This document shows, piece after piece, positions 15,101 to 28,322 of a DNA stretch of 64,000 nucleotides. Position 1 is the stretch's first letter, and each line of letters begins with the position of its first letter. A program made the position numbers and the translations under genes. Below the pieces are notes generated by a model. That model saw nothing but the letters and a program-made list of their open reading frames with translations. It was not told the origin of the DNA and searched no databases. This DNA is from Megachile rotundata (Eukaryota > Arthropoda > Insecta > Hymenoptera > Megachilidae), in the NCBI RefSeq assembly GCF_050947335.1, contig NW_027473317.1, forward strand, positions 1,674,001-1,738,000, given 5' to 3'.

Positions 15101-16996
15101 TGATTGTATGATTTTAATTGTATGGTTGTGATTGTATAATTGCGATTGTAATATTGCGATTGTATCATTGTGATTGTATGATCGTGATTGTATGATCGTA
15201 ATTGTATGATCGTGATTGTATGATCGTGATTGTATGATTGTGATCGTATGATTGTAATTGCATGATTCAGATTGTATGATTGTGATTTTATGATTGTGAT
15301 TGTATGATTGCGATTGTATGATTGCAATTTTATGAGTGTGATTATATGATTATGATTGTATGATTGTGATTGTATGATGGTGATTGTATGATTGTGATTG
15401 TATGATGGTGATTGTATGATTGTGATTGTATGTTTGTGATTATATGATTGTGATTGTATGATTGTGATTGTATGATTGAGATTGAATGATTGGGATTGTA
15501 TGATTGTGATTGTATGATTGTGATTGAATGATAGTGATTGTGACATTGCGATTGTATGATTGCGATTGTAATATTGCGATTGTATGATTGTGATTGTACG
15601 ATTGTGATTGTATGATCGTGATTGTATGATCGTGATTGTATGATTGTGATTGTATGATTGTGATTGTATGACTGTGATTGTATGATTGTGATTGTATGAT
15701 AGTGATTGTGATATTGCGATTGTATGATTGCGATTGTATGATTGTGATTGCATGACTGTGATTGCATGATTGCGACTGTATGATTGTGATTGTATGATTT
15801 TGACTGTATGATCGTGATTGTATGATGGTGATTGTATGATTATGATTGTATGATTGTGATTGTATGATTGTGATTGTATGATTGTGATTGTATGATTTTG
15901 ATTGTATGATTGTGATTGTATGATTGCGATTGTAATATTGCGATTGTATGATTGTGATTGTATGATCGTGATTGTATGATCGTGATTGTATGATCGTGAT
16001 TGTATGATCGTGATTGTATGATCGTGATTGTATGATCGTGATTGTATGATCGTGATTGAATGATTGTGATTGTACGATAGTGATTGTGACATTGCGATTG
16101 TATGATTGCGATTGTATAATTGCGATTGTATGATTGTGATTGTATGATCGTGATTGTATGATCGTGATTGTATGATCGTGATTGTATGATCGTGGTTGTA
16201 TGATCGTGATTGTATGATCGTGATTGTATGATCGTGATTGTATGATCGTGATTGTATGATCGTGATTGAATGATTGTGATTGTACGATAGTGATTGTGAC
16301 ATTGCGATTGTATGATTGCGATTGTATAATTGCGATTGTATGACTGTGATTGTATGATTGTGATTGTATGATTGTGATTGTATGATTGTGATTATATGAC
16401 TGTGATTGTATGACTGTGATTGTATGACTGTGATTGTATGATAGTGATTGTGATATTGCGATTGTATGATTGCGATTGTATGATTGTGATTGCATGACTG
16501 TGATTATATGATTGTGTTTGTATGATTGTGATTGTATGATTGTGATTGTATGATTGTCATTGTATGAATGTGATTGTATGACTTTTATTGTATGATTGTG
16601 ATTGCATGATTGTGATTGTATGATTGTGATTGTATGATTGTGATTGTCTGATTGTGATTGTATGATTGTAATTGTATGACTGTGATTGTATGATTTTGAT
16701 TGTATGATTGTGATTGCATGATTGAGATTGTATGATTGTGATTGTATGATTGTGATTGTATGATTGTCATTGTATGCTTGTGATTGTATGATTGTGATTG
16801 TATAATTGTGATTATATGATTGTGATTGTATGATTGTGATTGTATGATTGCGTTTGTATGATTGTGATTGTATGATTGTGATTGTGACATTGCGATTGTA
16901 TGATTGCGATTTTATGATTGTGTTTGTATGATTGCGATTGTATGATTGTGATCGTATGATTGTGGTTATATAATTATGGTTCCATGATTGTGATTG
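12181..16996. repeat. Long type-1 block, 344 units, extended C type
   Basis: The block is 4,816 bp, 136 units longer than C1. It starts like A and C, with the first CGTG unit 994 bp in (1,022 bp in A1 and C1). It ends with the standard 722-bp tail from tacgatag at 16,283. The extra length lies between. It includes an A-like stretch to about 13.9 kb and a 14.0-15.2 kb module found again at about 51.5-52.7 and 58.2-59.4 kb. A shortened landmark follows at 15,233-15,274. Confidence 0.83.
15233..15274. repeat. Shortened landmark
   Basis: Same three-unit junction as at 9,073, found 6,160 bp downstream in the second long C-like block. Confidence 0.88.
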
Positions 16997-18256
16997 TATG
17001 ATTGTTCCTGCATGATTATGATCGTATGATTGTAATTGCATGATTCAGATTGTATGATTGTGATTTTATGATTGTCATTGTATGATTGCGATTGTATGAT
17101 TGCAATTTTATGAGTGTGATTATATGATTATGATTGTATGATTGTGATTGTATGATGGTGATTGTATGATTGTGATTGTATGATGGTGATTGTATGATTG
17201 TGATTGTATGTTTATGATTATATGATTGTGATTGTATGATTGTGATTGTATGATTGAGATTGAATGATTGGGATTGTATGATTGTGATTGTATGATTGTG
17301 ATTGAATGATAGTGATTGTGACATTGCGATTGTATGATTGCGATTGTAATATTGCGATTGTACGATTGTGATTGTATGATTGTGATTGTATGAACGTGAT
17401 TGTATGATCGTGATTGTATGATCGTGATTGTATAATCGTGATTTTATGATTGTAATTGTATGATTGTGATTGTATTATTGTGATTGTATTATTGTGGTTG
17501 TATGATTGTGATTGTATGATTTTGATTGTATGACTGTGATTGTATGATTGTGATTGTATGATTCAGATTGTATGGTTGTGGTTGTATGATTGTGATTGTA
17601 TGATTGTGATTGTATGATTGTGATTGTATGGTTGTGATGGTATGATTGTGATTGTATGATTGTGATTGTATGATTGTGATTGTATGATTGTGATTGTATG
17701 ATTGTGATTCTTTGATTGTGATTGTATGATAGTGATTGCGACATTGCGATTGTATGATTGCGATTGTATGATTGTGATTGTATGATTTTAATTGTATAAT
17801 TGGGATTGTATGATTGGGATTGTATGATTGTGATAGAATGATTGCGATTGTATGATTGCGATTGTATGATTGCGATTGTATGATTGTGATTGTATGATTG
17901 CGTTTGTATGATTGCGATTGTATGATTGTCATTGTATGATTGTGATTGTATGATTTTGATTGTATGATTGTGATTGCATGATTGAGATTGTATGATTGTG
18001 ATTGTATGATTGTGATTGTATGATTGTGATTGTATGCTTGTGATTGTATGATTGTGATTGTATAATTGTGATTATATGATTGTGATTGTATGATTGTGAT
18101 TGTATGATTGCGTTTGTATGATTGTGATTGTATGATTGTGATTGTGACATTGCGATTGTATGATTGCGATTTTATGATTGTGTTTGTATGATTGCGATTG
18201 TATGATTGTGATCGTATTATTGTGGTTATATAATTATGGTTCCATGATTGTGATTG
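16997..18256. repeat. D-type block with a 5-unit loss
   Basis: This 1,260-bp type-2 block is 70 bp shorter than D. Near 17,775 it passes straight from the tgcgacattg module to the tatgattttaattg unit. Regular copies have five more units there, including the tatgattgtgatag and taagattgtgattg pair. This loss explains why the match between the two super-repeat frames drops by 70 bp just left of 17.8 kb. Confidence 0.85.
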
Positions 18257-20132
18257 TATGATTGTTCCTGCATGATTATGATCGTATGATTGTAATTGCA
18301 TGATTCAGATTGTATGATTGTGATTTTATGATTGTGATTGTATGATTGCGATTGTATGATGGTGATTGTATGATTGTGATTGTATGATTGAGATTGAATG
18401 ATTGGGATTGTATGATTGTGTTTGTATGATTGTGATTGAATGATAGTGATTGTGACATTGCGATTGTATGATTGCGATTGTAATATTGCGATTGTATGAT
18501 TATGATTGTATGATCGTGATTGTATGATCGTGATTGTATGATCGTGATTGTATGATCGTGATTGTATGATCGTGATTTTATGATTGTAATTGTATGATTG
18601 TGATTGTATTATTGTGATTGTATTATTGTGATTGTATGATTGTGATTTTATGATTTTGATTGTATGACTGTGATTGTATGATTGTGATTGTATGATTCAG
18701 ATTGTATGGTTGTGGTTGTATGATTGTGATTGTATGATAGTGATTGTGACATTGCGATTGTATGATTGCGATTGTATGATTGTGATTGTATGATTGTGAT
18801 TGTATGATTGTGATTGTATGATTTTAATTGTATGATTGTGATTGCATGATTGAGATTGTATGATTGTGATTGTATGATTTTAATTGTATGATTGTGATTG
18901 TATGATCGTGATTGCATGACTGTGATTGTATGATTGTGTTTATATGATTGTGATTGTATGATTGTGATCGTATGATTGTCATTGTATGAATGTGATTGTA
19001 TGATTGTGATTGTATGATTGTGATTGCATGATTGCGGCTGTATGATTGTGATTGTATGATTTTGATTGCATGATTGTGATTGCATGACTGTGATTATATG
19101 ATTTTGATTGTATGATTGTGATTGTATGATTGTCATTGTATGATGGTGATTGTATGATTATGATTGTATGATTGTGATTGTATGATTGTGATTGTATGAT
19201 TGTAATTGTATGATTTTGATTGTATGATTGTGATTGTATGATTGCGATTGTAATATTGCGATTGTATGATTGTGATTGTATGATCGTGATTGTATGATCG
19301 TGATTGTATGATCGTGATTGTATGATCGTGATTGTATGATCGTGATTGTATGATCGTGATTGTATGATCGTGATTGTATGATCGTGATTGTATGATCGTG
19401 ATTGTATGATTGTGATTGTACGATAGTGATTGTGACATTGCGATTGTATGATTGCGATTGTATAATTGCGATTGTATGACTGTGATTGTATGATTGTGAT
19501 TGTATGATTGTGATTGTATGATTGTGATTATATGACTGTGATTATATGACTGTGATTGTATGACTGTGATTGTATGATAGTGATTGTGATATTGCGATTG
19601 TATGATTGCGATTGTATGATTGTGATTGCATGACTGTGATTATATGATTGTGTTTGTATGATTGTGATTGTATGATTGTGATTGTATGATTGTCATTGTA
19701 TGAATGTGATTGTATGACTTTTATTGTATGATTGTGATTGCATGATTGTGATTGTATGATTGTGATTGTATGATTGTGATTGTCTGATTGTGATTGTATG
19801 ATTGTAATTGTATGATTGTGATTGTATGATTTTGATTGTATGATTGTGATTGCATGATTGAGATTGTATGATTGTGATTGTATGATTGTGATTGTATGAT
19901 TGTGATTGTATGCTTGTGATTGTATGATTGTGATTGTATAATTGTGATTATATGATTGTGATTGTATGATTGTGATTGTATGATTGCGTTTGTATGATTG
20001 TGATTGTATGATTGTGATTGTGACATTGCGATTGTATGATTGCGATTTTATGATTGTGTTTGTATGATTGCGATTGTATGATTGTGATCGTATGATTGTG
20101 GTTATATAATTATGGTTCCATGATTGTGATTG
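18257..20132. repeat. Block A1, 134 units
   Basis: This is a type-1 block of 1,876 bp. Its CGTG run is nine units (19,279-19,404), starting 1,022 bp in. Private bases shared only with A3 among the A copies checked are A at 18,942 (G in A2 and A4) and A at 19,204 (G in A2 and A4). Confidence 0.9.
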
Positions 20133-22204
20133 TATGATTGTTCCTGCATGATTATGATCGTATGATTGTAATTGCATGATTCAGATTGTATGATTGTGAT
20201 TTTATGATTGTGATTGTATGATTGCGATTGTATGATTGCAATTTTATGAGTGTGATTATATGATTATGATTGTATGATTGTGATTGTATGATGGTGATTG
20301 TATGATTGTGATTGTATGATGGTGATTGTATGATTGTGATTGTATGTTTGTGATTATATGATTGTGATTGTATGATTGTGATTGTATGATTGAGATTGAA
20401 TGATTGGGATTGTATGATTGTGATTGTATGATTGTGATTGAATGATAGTGATTGTGACATTGCGATTGTATGATTGCGATTGTAATATTGCGATTGTATG
20501 ATTGTGATTGTATGATTGTGATTGTATGATCGTGATTGTATGATCGTGATTGTATGATCGTGATTGTATAATCGTGATTTTATGATTGTAATTGTATGAT
20601 TGTGATTGTATTATTGTGATTGTATTATTGTGGTTGTATGATTGTGATTGTATGATTTTGATTGTATGACTGTGATTGTATGATTGTGATTGTATGATTC
20701 AGATTGTATGGTTGTGGTTGTATGATTGTGATTGTATGATTGTGATTGTATGATTGTGATTGTATGGTTGTGATTGTATGATTGTGATTGTATGATTGTG
20801 ATTGTATGATTGTGATTGTATGATTGTGATTGTATGATTGTGATTCTTTGATTGTGATTGTATGATAGTGATTGCGACATTGCGATTGTATGATTGCGAT
20901 TGTATGATTGTGATTGTATGACTGTGATTGTATGATTGTGATAGTAAGATTGTGATTGTATGATTGTGATTGTATGATTGTGATTGTATGATTTTAATTG
21001 TATAATTGGGATTGTATGATTGGGATTGTATGATTGTGATAGAATGATTGCGATTGTATGATTGCGATTGTATGATTGCGATTGTATGATTGTGATTGTA
21101 TGATTGAGATTGTATGATTGTGATTGTATGATTGTGATTGTATGATTGTGATTGTATGCTTGTGATTGTATGATTGTGATTGTATAATTGTGATTATATG
21201 ATTGTGATTGTATGATTGTGATTGTATGATTGCGTTTGTATGATTGTGATTGTATGATCGTGATTGTATGATCGTGATTGTATGATCGTGATTGTATGAT
21301 CGTGATTTTATGATTGTAATTGTATGATTGTGATTGTATTATTGTGATTGTATTTTTGTGATTGTATGATTGTGATTGTATGATTTTGATTGTATGACTG
21401 TGGTTGTATGATTGTGATTGTATGATTCAGATTGTATGGTTGTGGTTGTATGATTGTGATTGTATGATTGTGATTGTATGATTGTGATTGTATGGTTGTG
21501 ATGGTATGATTGTGATTGTATGATTGTGATTGTATGATTGTGATTGTATGATTGTGATTGTATGATTGTGATTCTTTGATTGTGATTGTATGATAGTGAT
21601 TGCGACATTGCGATTGTATGATTGCGATTGTATGATTGTGATTGTATGACTGTGATTGTATGATTGTGATAGTAAGATTGTGATTGTATGATTGTGATTG
21701 TATGATTGTGATTGTATGATTTTAATTGTATAATTGGGATTGTATGATTGGGATTGTATGATTGTGATAGAATGATTGCGATTGTATGATTGCGATTGTA
21801 TGATTGCGATTGTATGATTGCGATTGTATGATTGTGATTGTATGATTGCGTTTGTATGATTGCGATTGTATGATTGTCATTGTATGATTGTGATTGTATG
21901 ATTTTGATTGTATGATTGTGATTGCATGATTGAGATTGTATGATTGTGATTGTATGATTGTGATTGTATGATTGTGATTGTATGCTTGTGATTGTATGAT
22001 TGTGATTGTATAATTGTGATTATATGATTGTGATTGTATGATTGTGATTGTATGATTGCGTTTGTATGATTGTGATTGTATGATTGTGATTGTGACATTG
22101 CGATTGTATGATTGCGATTTTATGATTGTGTTTGTATGATTGCGATTGTATGATTGTGATCGTATTATTGTGGTTATATAATTATGGTTCCATGATTGTG
22201 ATTG
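20133..22204. repeat. Block B1, 148 units
   Basis: This is a type-2 block of 2,072 bp. The tatggttgtggttg module occurs twice, at 20,707 and 21,435, exactly 728 bp (52 units) apart, so B carries an internal direct duplication. It also has four consecutive tatgattgcgattg units near 21.77 kb where D has three. Together these account for the 742-bp length difference from D. Confidence 0.9.
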
Positions 22205-23226
22205 TATGATTGTTCCTGCATGATTATGATCGTATGATTGTAATTGCATGATTCAGATTGTATGATTGTGATTTTATGATTGTGATTGTATGATTGCGAT
22301 TGTATGATGGTGATTGTATGATTGTGATTGTATGATTGAGATTGAATGATTGGGATTGTATGATTGTGTTTGTATGATTGTGATTGAATGATAGTGATTG
22401 TGACATTGCGATTGTATGATTGCGATTGTAATATTGCGATTGTATGATTATGATTGTATGATCGTGATTGTATGATCGTGATTGTATGATCGTGATTGTA
22501 TGATCGTGATTGTATGATCGTGATTTTATGATTGTAATTGTATGATTGTGATTGTATTATTGTGATTGTATTATTGTGATTGTATGATTGTGATTGTATG
22601 ATTTTGATTGTATGACTGTGATTGTATGATTGTGATTGTATGATTCAGATTGTATGGTTGTGGTTGTATGATTGTGATTGTATGATAGTGATTGTGACAT
22701 TGCGATTGTATGATTGCGATTGTATGATTGTGATTGTATGATTGTGATTGTATGATTGTGATTGTATGATTTTAATTGTATGATTGTGATTGCATGATTG
22801 AGATTGTATGATTGTGATTGTATGATTTTAATTGTATGATTGTGATTGTATGATCGTGATTGCATGACTGTGATTGTATGATTGTGTTTGTATGATTGTG
22901 ATTGTATGATTGTGATCGTATGATTGTCATTGTATGAATGTGATTGTATGATTGTGATTGTATGATTGTGATTGCATGATTGCGGCTGTATGATTGTGAT
23001 TGTATGATTTTGATTGCATGATTGTGATTGCATGACTGTGATTATATGATTTTGATTGTATGATTGTGATTGTATGATTGTGATTGTATGATGGTGATTG
23101 TATGATTATGATTGTATGATTGTGATTGTATGATTGTGATTGTATGATTGTGATTGTATGATTTTGATTGTATGATTGTGATTGTATGATTGCGATTGTA
23201 ATATTGCGATTGTATGATTGTGATTG

Positions 23227-23394
23227 TATGATCGTGATTGTATGATCGTGATTGTATGATCGTGATTGTATGATCGTGATTGTATGATCGTGATTGTATG
23301 ATCGTGATTGTATGATCGTGATTGTATGATCGTGATTGTATGATCGTGATTGTATGATCGTGATTGTATGATCGTGATTGTATGATCGTGATTG
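23227..23394. repeat. Homogeneous CpG-bearing run, 12 units
   Basis: Twelve consecutive identical tatgatcgtgattg units, each with one CpG absent from the consensus. It is tied with its copy at 35,365 for the longest such run I counted. The run ends at the shortened landmark. Confidence 0.93.
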
Positions 23395-23436
23395 TATGAT
23401 TGTGATCGTATGATTGTAATTGCATGATTCAGATTG
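23395..23436. repeat. Shortened landmark in C1
   Basis: Same three-unit junction, directly after the twelve-unit CGTG run. It belongs to the 1,036-bp insertion that distinguishes C from A. Confidence 0.9.
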
Positions 23437-25116
23437 TATGATTGTGATTTTATGATTGTGATTGTATGATTGCGATTGTATGATTGCAATTTTATGAGTG
23501 TGATTATATGATTATGATTGTATGATTGTGATTGTATGATGGTGATTGTATGATTGTGATTGTATGATGGTGATTGTATGATTGTGATTGTATGTTTGTG
23601 ATTATATGATTGTGATTGTATGATTGTGATTGTATGATTGAGATTGAATGATTGGGATTGTATGATTGTGATTGTATGATTGTGATTGAATGATAGTGAT
23701 TGTGACATTGCGATTGTATGATTGCGATTGTAATATTGCGATTGTATGATTGTGATTGTACGATTGTGATTGTATGATCGTGATTGTATGATCGTGATTG
23801 TATGATTGTGATTGTATGATTGTGATTGTATGACTGTGATTGTATGATTGTGATTGTATGATAGTGATTGTGATATTGCGATTGTATGATTGCGATTGTA
23901 TGATTGTGATTGCATGATTTTGACTGTATGATCGTGATTGTATGATGGTGATTGTATGATTATGATTGTATGATTGTGATTGTATGATTGTGATTGTATG
24001 ATTGTGATTGTATGATTTTGATTGTATGATTGTGATTGTATGATTGCGATTGTAATATTGCGATTGTATGATTGTGATTGTATGATCGTGATTGTATGAT
24101 CGTGATTGTATGATCGTGATTGTATGATCGTGATTGTATGATCGTGATTGTATGATCGTGAGTGTATGATCGTGATTGAATGATTGTGATTGTACGATAG
24201 TGATTGTGACATTGCGATTGTATGATTGCGATTGTATAATTGCGATTGTATGGTTGTGATTGTATGATCGTGATTGTATGATCGTGATTGTATGATCGTG
24301 ATTGTATGATCGTGGTTGTATGATCGTGATTGTATGATCGTGATTGTATGATCGTGATTGTATGATCGTGATTGTATGATCGTGATTGAATGATTGTGAT
24401 TGTACGATAGTGATTGTGACATTGCGATTGTATGATTGCGATTGTATAATTGCGATTGTATGACTGTGATTGTATGATTGTGATTGTATGATTGTGATTG
24501 TATGATTGTGATTATATGACTGTGATTGTATGACTGTGATTGTATGACTGTGATTGTATGATAGTGATTGTGATATTGCGATTGTATGATTGCGATTGTA
24601 TGATTGTGATTGCATGACTGTGATTATATGATTGTGTTTGTATGATTGTGATTGTATGATTGTGATTGTATGATTGTCATTGTATGAATGTGATTGTATG
24701 ACTTTTATTGTATGATTGTGATTGCATGATTGTGATTGTATGATTGTGATTGTATGATTGTGATTGTCTGATTGTGATTGTATGATTGTAATTGTATGAT
24801 TGTGATTGTATGATTTTGATTGTATGATTGTGATTGCATGATTGAGATTGTATGATTGTGATTGTATGATTGTGATTGTATGATTGTCATTGTATGCTTG
24901 TGATTGTATGATTGTGATTGTATAATTGTGATTATATGATTGTGATTGTATGATTGTGATTGTATGATTGCGTTTGTATGATTGTGATTGTATGATTGTG
25001 ATTGTGACATTGCGATTGTATGATTGCGATTTTATGATTGTGTTTGTATGATTGCGATTGTATGATTGTGATCGTATGATTGTGGTTATATAATTATGGT
25101 TCCATGATTGTGATTG

Positions 25117-26446
25117 TATGATTGTTCCTGCATGATTATGATCGTATGATTGTAATTGCATGATTCAGATTGTATGATTGTGATTTTATGATTGTCATTG
25201 TATGATTGCGATTGTATGATTGCAATTTTATGAGTGTGATTATATGATTATGATTGTATGATTGTGATTGTATGATGGTGATTGTATGATTGTGATTGTA
25301 TGATGGTGATTGTATGATTGTGATTGTATGTTTATGATTATATGATTGTGATTGTATGATTGTGATTGTATGATTGAGATTGAATGATTGGGATTGTATG
25401 ATTGTGATTGTATGATTGTGATTGAATGATAGTGATTGTGACATTGCGATTGTATGATTGCGATTGTAATATTGCGATTGTACGATTGTGATTGTATGAT
25501 TGTGATTGTATGAACGTGATTGTATGATCGTGATTGTATGATCGTGATTGTATAATCGTGATTTTATGATTGTAATTGTATGATTGTGATTGTATTATTG
25601 TGATTGTATTATTGTGGTTGTATGATTGTGATTGTATGATTTTGATTGTATGACTGTGATTGTATGATTGTGATTGTATGATTCAGATTGTATGGTTGTG
25701 GTTGTATGATTGTGATTGTATGATTGTGATTGTATGATTGTGATTGTATGGTTGTGATGGTATGATTGTGATTGTATGATTGTGATTGTATGATTGTGAT
25801 TGTATGATTGTGATTGTATGATTGTGATTCTTTGATTGTGATTGTATGATAGTGATTGCGACATTGCGATTGTATGATTGCGATTGTATGATTGTGATTG
25901 TATGACTGTGATTGTATGATTGTGATAGTAAGATTGTGATTGTATGATTGTGATTGTATGATTGTGATTGTATGATTTTAATTGTATAATTGGGATTGTA
26001 TGATTGGGATTGTATGATTGTGATAGAATGATTGCGATTGTATGATTGCGATTGTATGATTGCGATTGTATGATTGTGATTGTATGATTGCGTTTGTATG
26101 ATTGCGATTGTATGATTGTCATTGTATGATTGTGATTGTATGATTTTGATTGTATGATTGTGATTGCATGATTGAGATTGTATGATTGTGATTGTATGAT
26201 TGTGATTGTATGATTGTGATTGTATGCTTGTGATTGTATGATTGTGATTGTATAATTGTGATTATATGATTGTGATTGTATGATTGTGATTGTATGATTG
26301 CGTTTGTATGATTGTGATTGTATGATTGTGATTGTGACATTGCGATTGTATGATTGCGATTTTATGATTGTGTTTGTATGATTGCGATTGTATGATTGTG
26401 ATCGTATTATTGTGGTTATATAATTATGGTTCCATGATTGTGATTG
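25117..26446. repeat. Block D1, 95 units
   Basis: This is a type-2 block of 1,330 bp with a single tatggttgtggttg module at 25,691, 574 bp after the block start. In B1 the first module is also at 574 bp. It is the unduplicated counterpart of block B. Confidence 0.9.
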
Positions 26447-28322
26447 TATGATTGTTCCTGCATGATTATGATCGTATGATTGTAATTGCATGATTCAGAT
26501 TGTATGATTGTGATTTTATGATTGTGATTGTATGATTGCGATTGTATGATGGTGATTGTATGATTGTGATTGTATGATTGAGATTGAATGATTGGGATTG
26601 TATGATTGTGTTTGTATGATTGTGATTGAATGATAGTGATTGTGACATTGCGATTGTATGATTGCGATTGTAATATTGCGATTGTATGATTATGATTGTA
26701 TGATCGTGATTGTATGATCGTGATTGTATGATCGTGATTGTATGATCGTGATTGTATGATCGTGATTTTATGATTGTAATTGTATGATTGTGATTGTATT
26801 ATTGTGATTGTATTATTGTGATTGTATGATTGTGATTTTATGATTTTGATTGTATGACTGTGATTGTATGATTGTGATTGTATGATTCAGATTGTATGGT
26901 TGTGGTTGTATGATTGTGATTGTATGATAGTGATTGTGACATTGCGATTGTATGATTGCGATTGTATGATTGTGATTGTATGATTGTGATTGTATGATTG
27001 TGATTGTATGATTTTAATTGTATGATTGTGATTGCATGATTGAGATTGTATGATTGTGATTGTATGATTTTAATTGTATGATTGTGATTGTATGATCGTG
27101 ATTGCATGACTGTGATTGTATGATTGTGTTTGTATGATTGTGATTGTATGATTGTGATCGTATGATTGTCATTGTATGAATGTGATTGTATGATTGTGAT
27201 TGTATGATTGTGATTGCATGATTGCGGCTGTATGATTGTGATTGTATGATTTTGATTGCATGATTGTGATTGCATGACTGTGATTATATGATTTTGATTG
27301 TATGATTGTGATTGTATGATTGTCATTGTATGATGGTGATTGTATGATTATGATTGTATGATTGTGATTGTATGATTGTGATTGTATGATTGTGATTGTA
27401 TGATTTTGATTGTATGATTGTGATTGTATGATTGCGATTGTAATATTGCGATTGTATGATTGTGATTGTATGATCGTGATTGTATGATCGTGATTGTATG
27501 ATCGTGATTGTATGATCGTGATTGTATGATCGTGATTGTATGATCGTGATTGTATGATCGTGATTGTATGATCGTGATTGTATGATCGTGATTGTATGAT
27601 TGTGATTGTACGATAGTGATTGTGACATTGCGATTGTATGATTGCGATTGTATAATTGCGATTGTATGACTGTGATTGTATGATTGTGATTGTATGATTG
27701 TGATTGTATGATTGTGATTATATGACTGTGATTATATGACTGTGATTGTATGACTGTGATTGTATGATAGTGATTGTGATATTGCGATTGTATGATTGCG
27801 ATTGTATGATTGTGATTGCATGACTGTGATTATATGATTGTGTTTGTATGATTGTGATTGTATGATTGTGATTGTATGATTGTCATTGTATGAATGTGAT
27901 TGTATGACTTTTATTGTATGATTGTGATTGCATGATTGTGATTGTATGATTGTGATTGTATGATTGTGATTGTCTGATTGTGATTGTATGATTGTAATTG
28001 TATGATTGTGATTGTATGATTTTGATTGTATGATTGTGATTGCATGATTGAGATTGTATGATTGTGATTGTATGATTGTGATTGTATGATTGTGATTGTA
28101 TGCTTGTGATTGTATGATTGTGATTGTATAATTGTGATTATATGATTGTGATTGTATGATTGTGATTGTATGATTGCGTTTGTATGATTGTGATTGTATG
28201 ATTGTGATTGTGACATTGCGATTGTATGATTGCGATTTTATGATTGTGTTTGTATGATTGCGATTGTATGATTGTGATCGTATGATTGTGGTTATATAAT
28301 TATGGTTCCATGATTGTGATTG
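26447..28322. repeat. Block A2, 134 units
   Basis: This type-1 block lies 8,190 bp after A1. Its nine-unit CGTG run is at 27,469-27,594. It differs from A1 at 27,132 (G) and 27,394 (G), states shared with A4. Confidence 0.9.

Larger units (their letters stand above)
22205..25116. repeat. Block C1, 208 units
   Basis: The first 1,022 bp and last 722 bp correspond to block A. The nine-unit CGTG tract of A is replaced by 1,162 bp (23,227-24,388). That segment starts with twelve CGTG units, continues with a shortened landmark (23,395-23,436) and type-2-like sequence, and ends with two more CGTG-rich zones. C is therefore A plus 1,036 bp, exactly 74 units, placed inside the CGTG tract. Confidence 0.9.
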
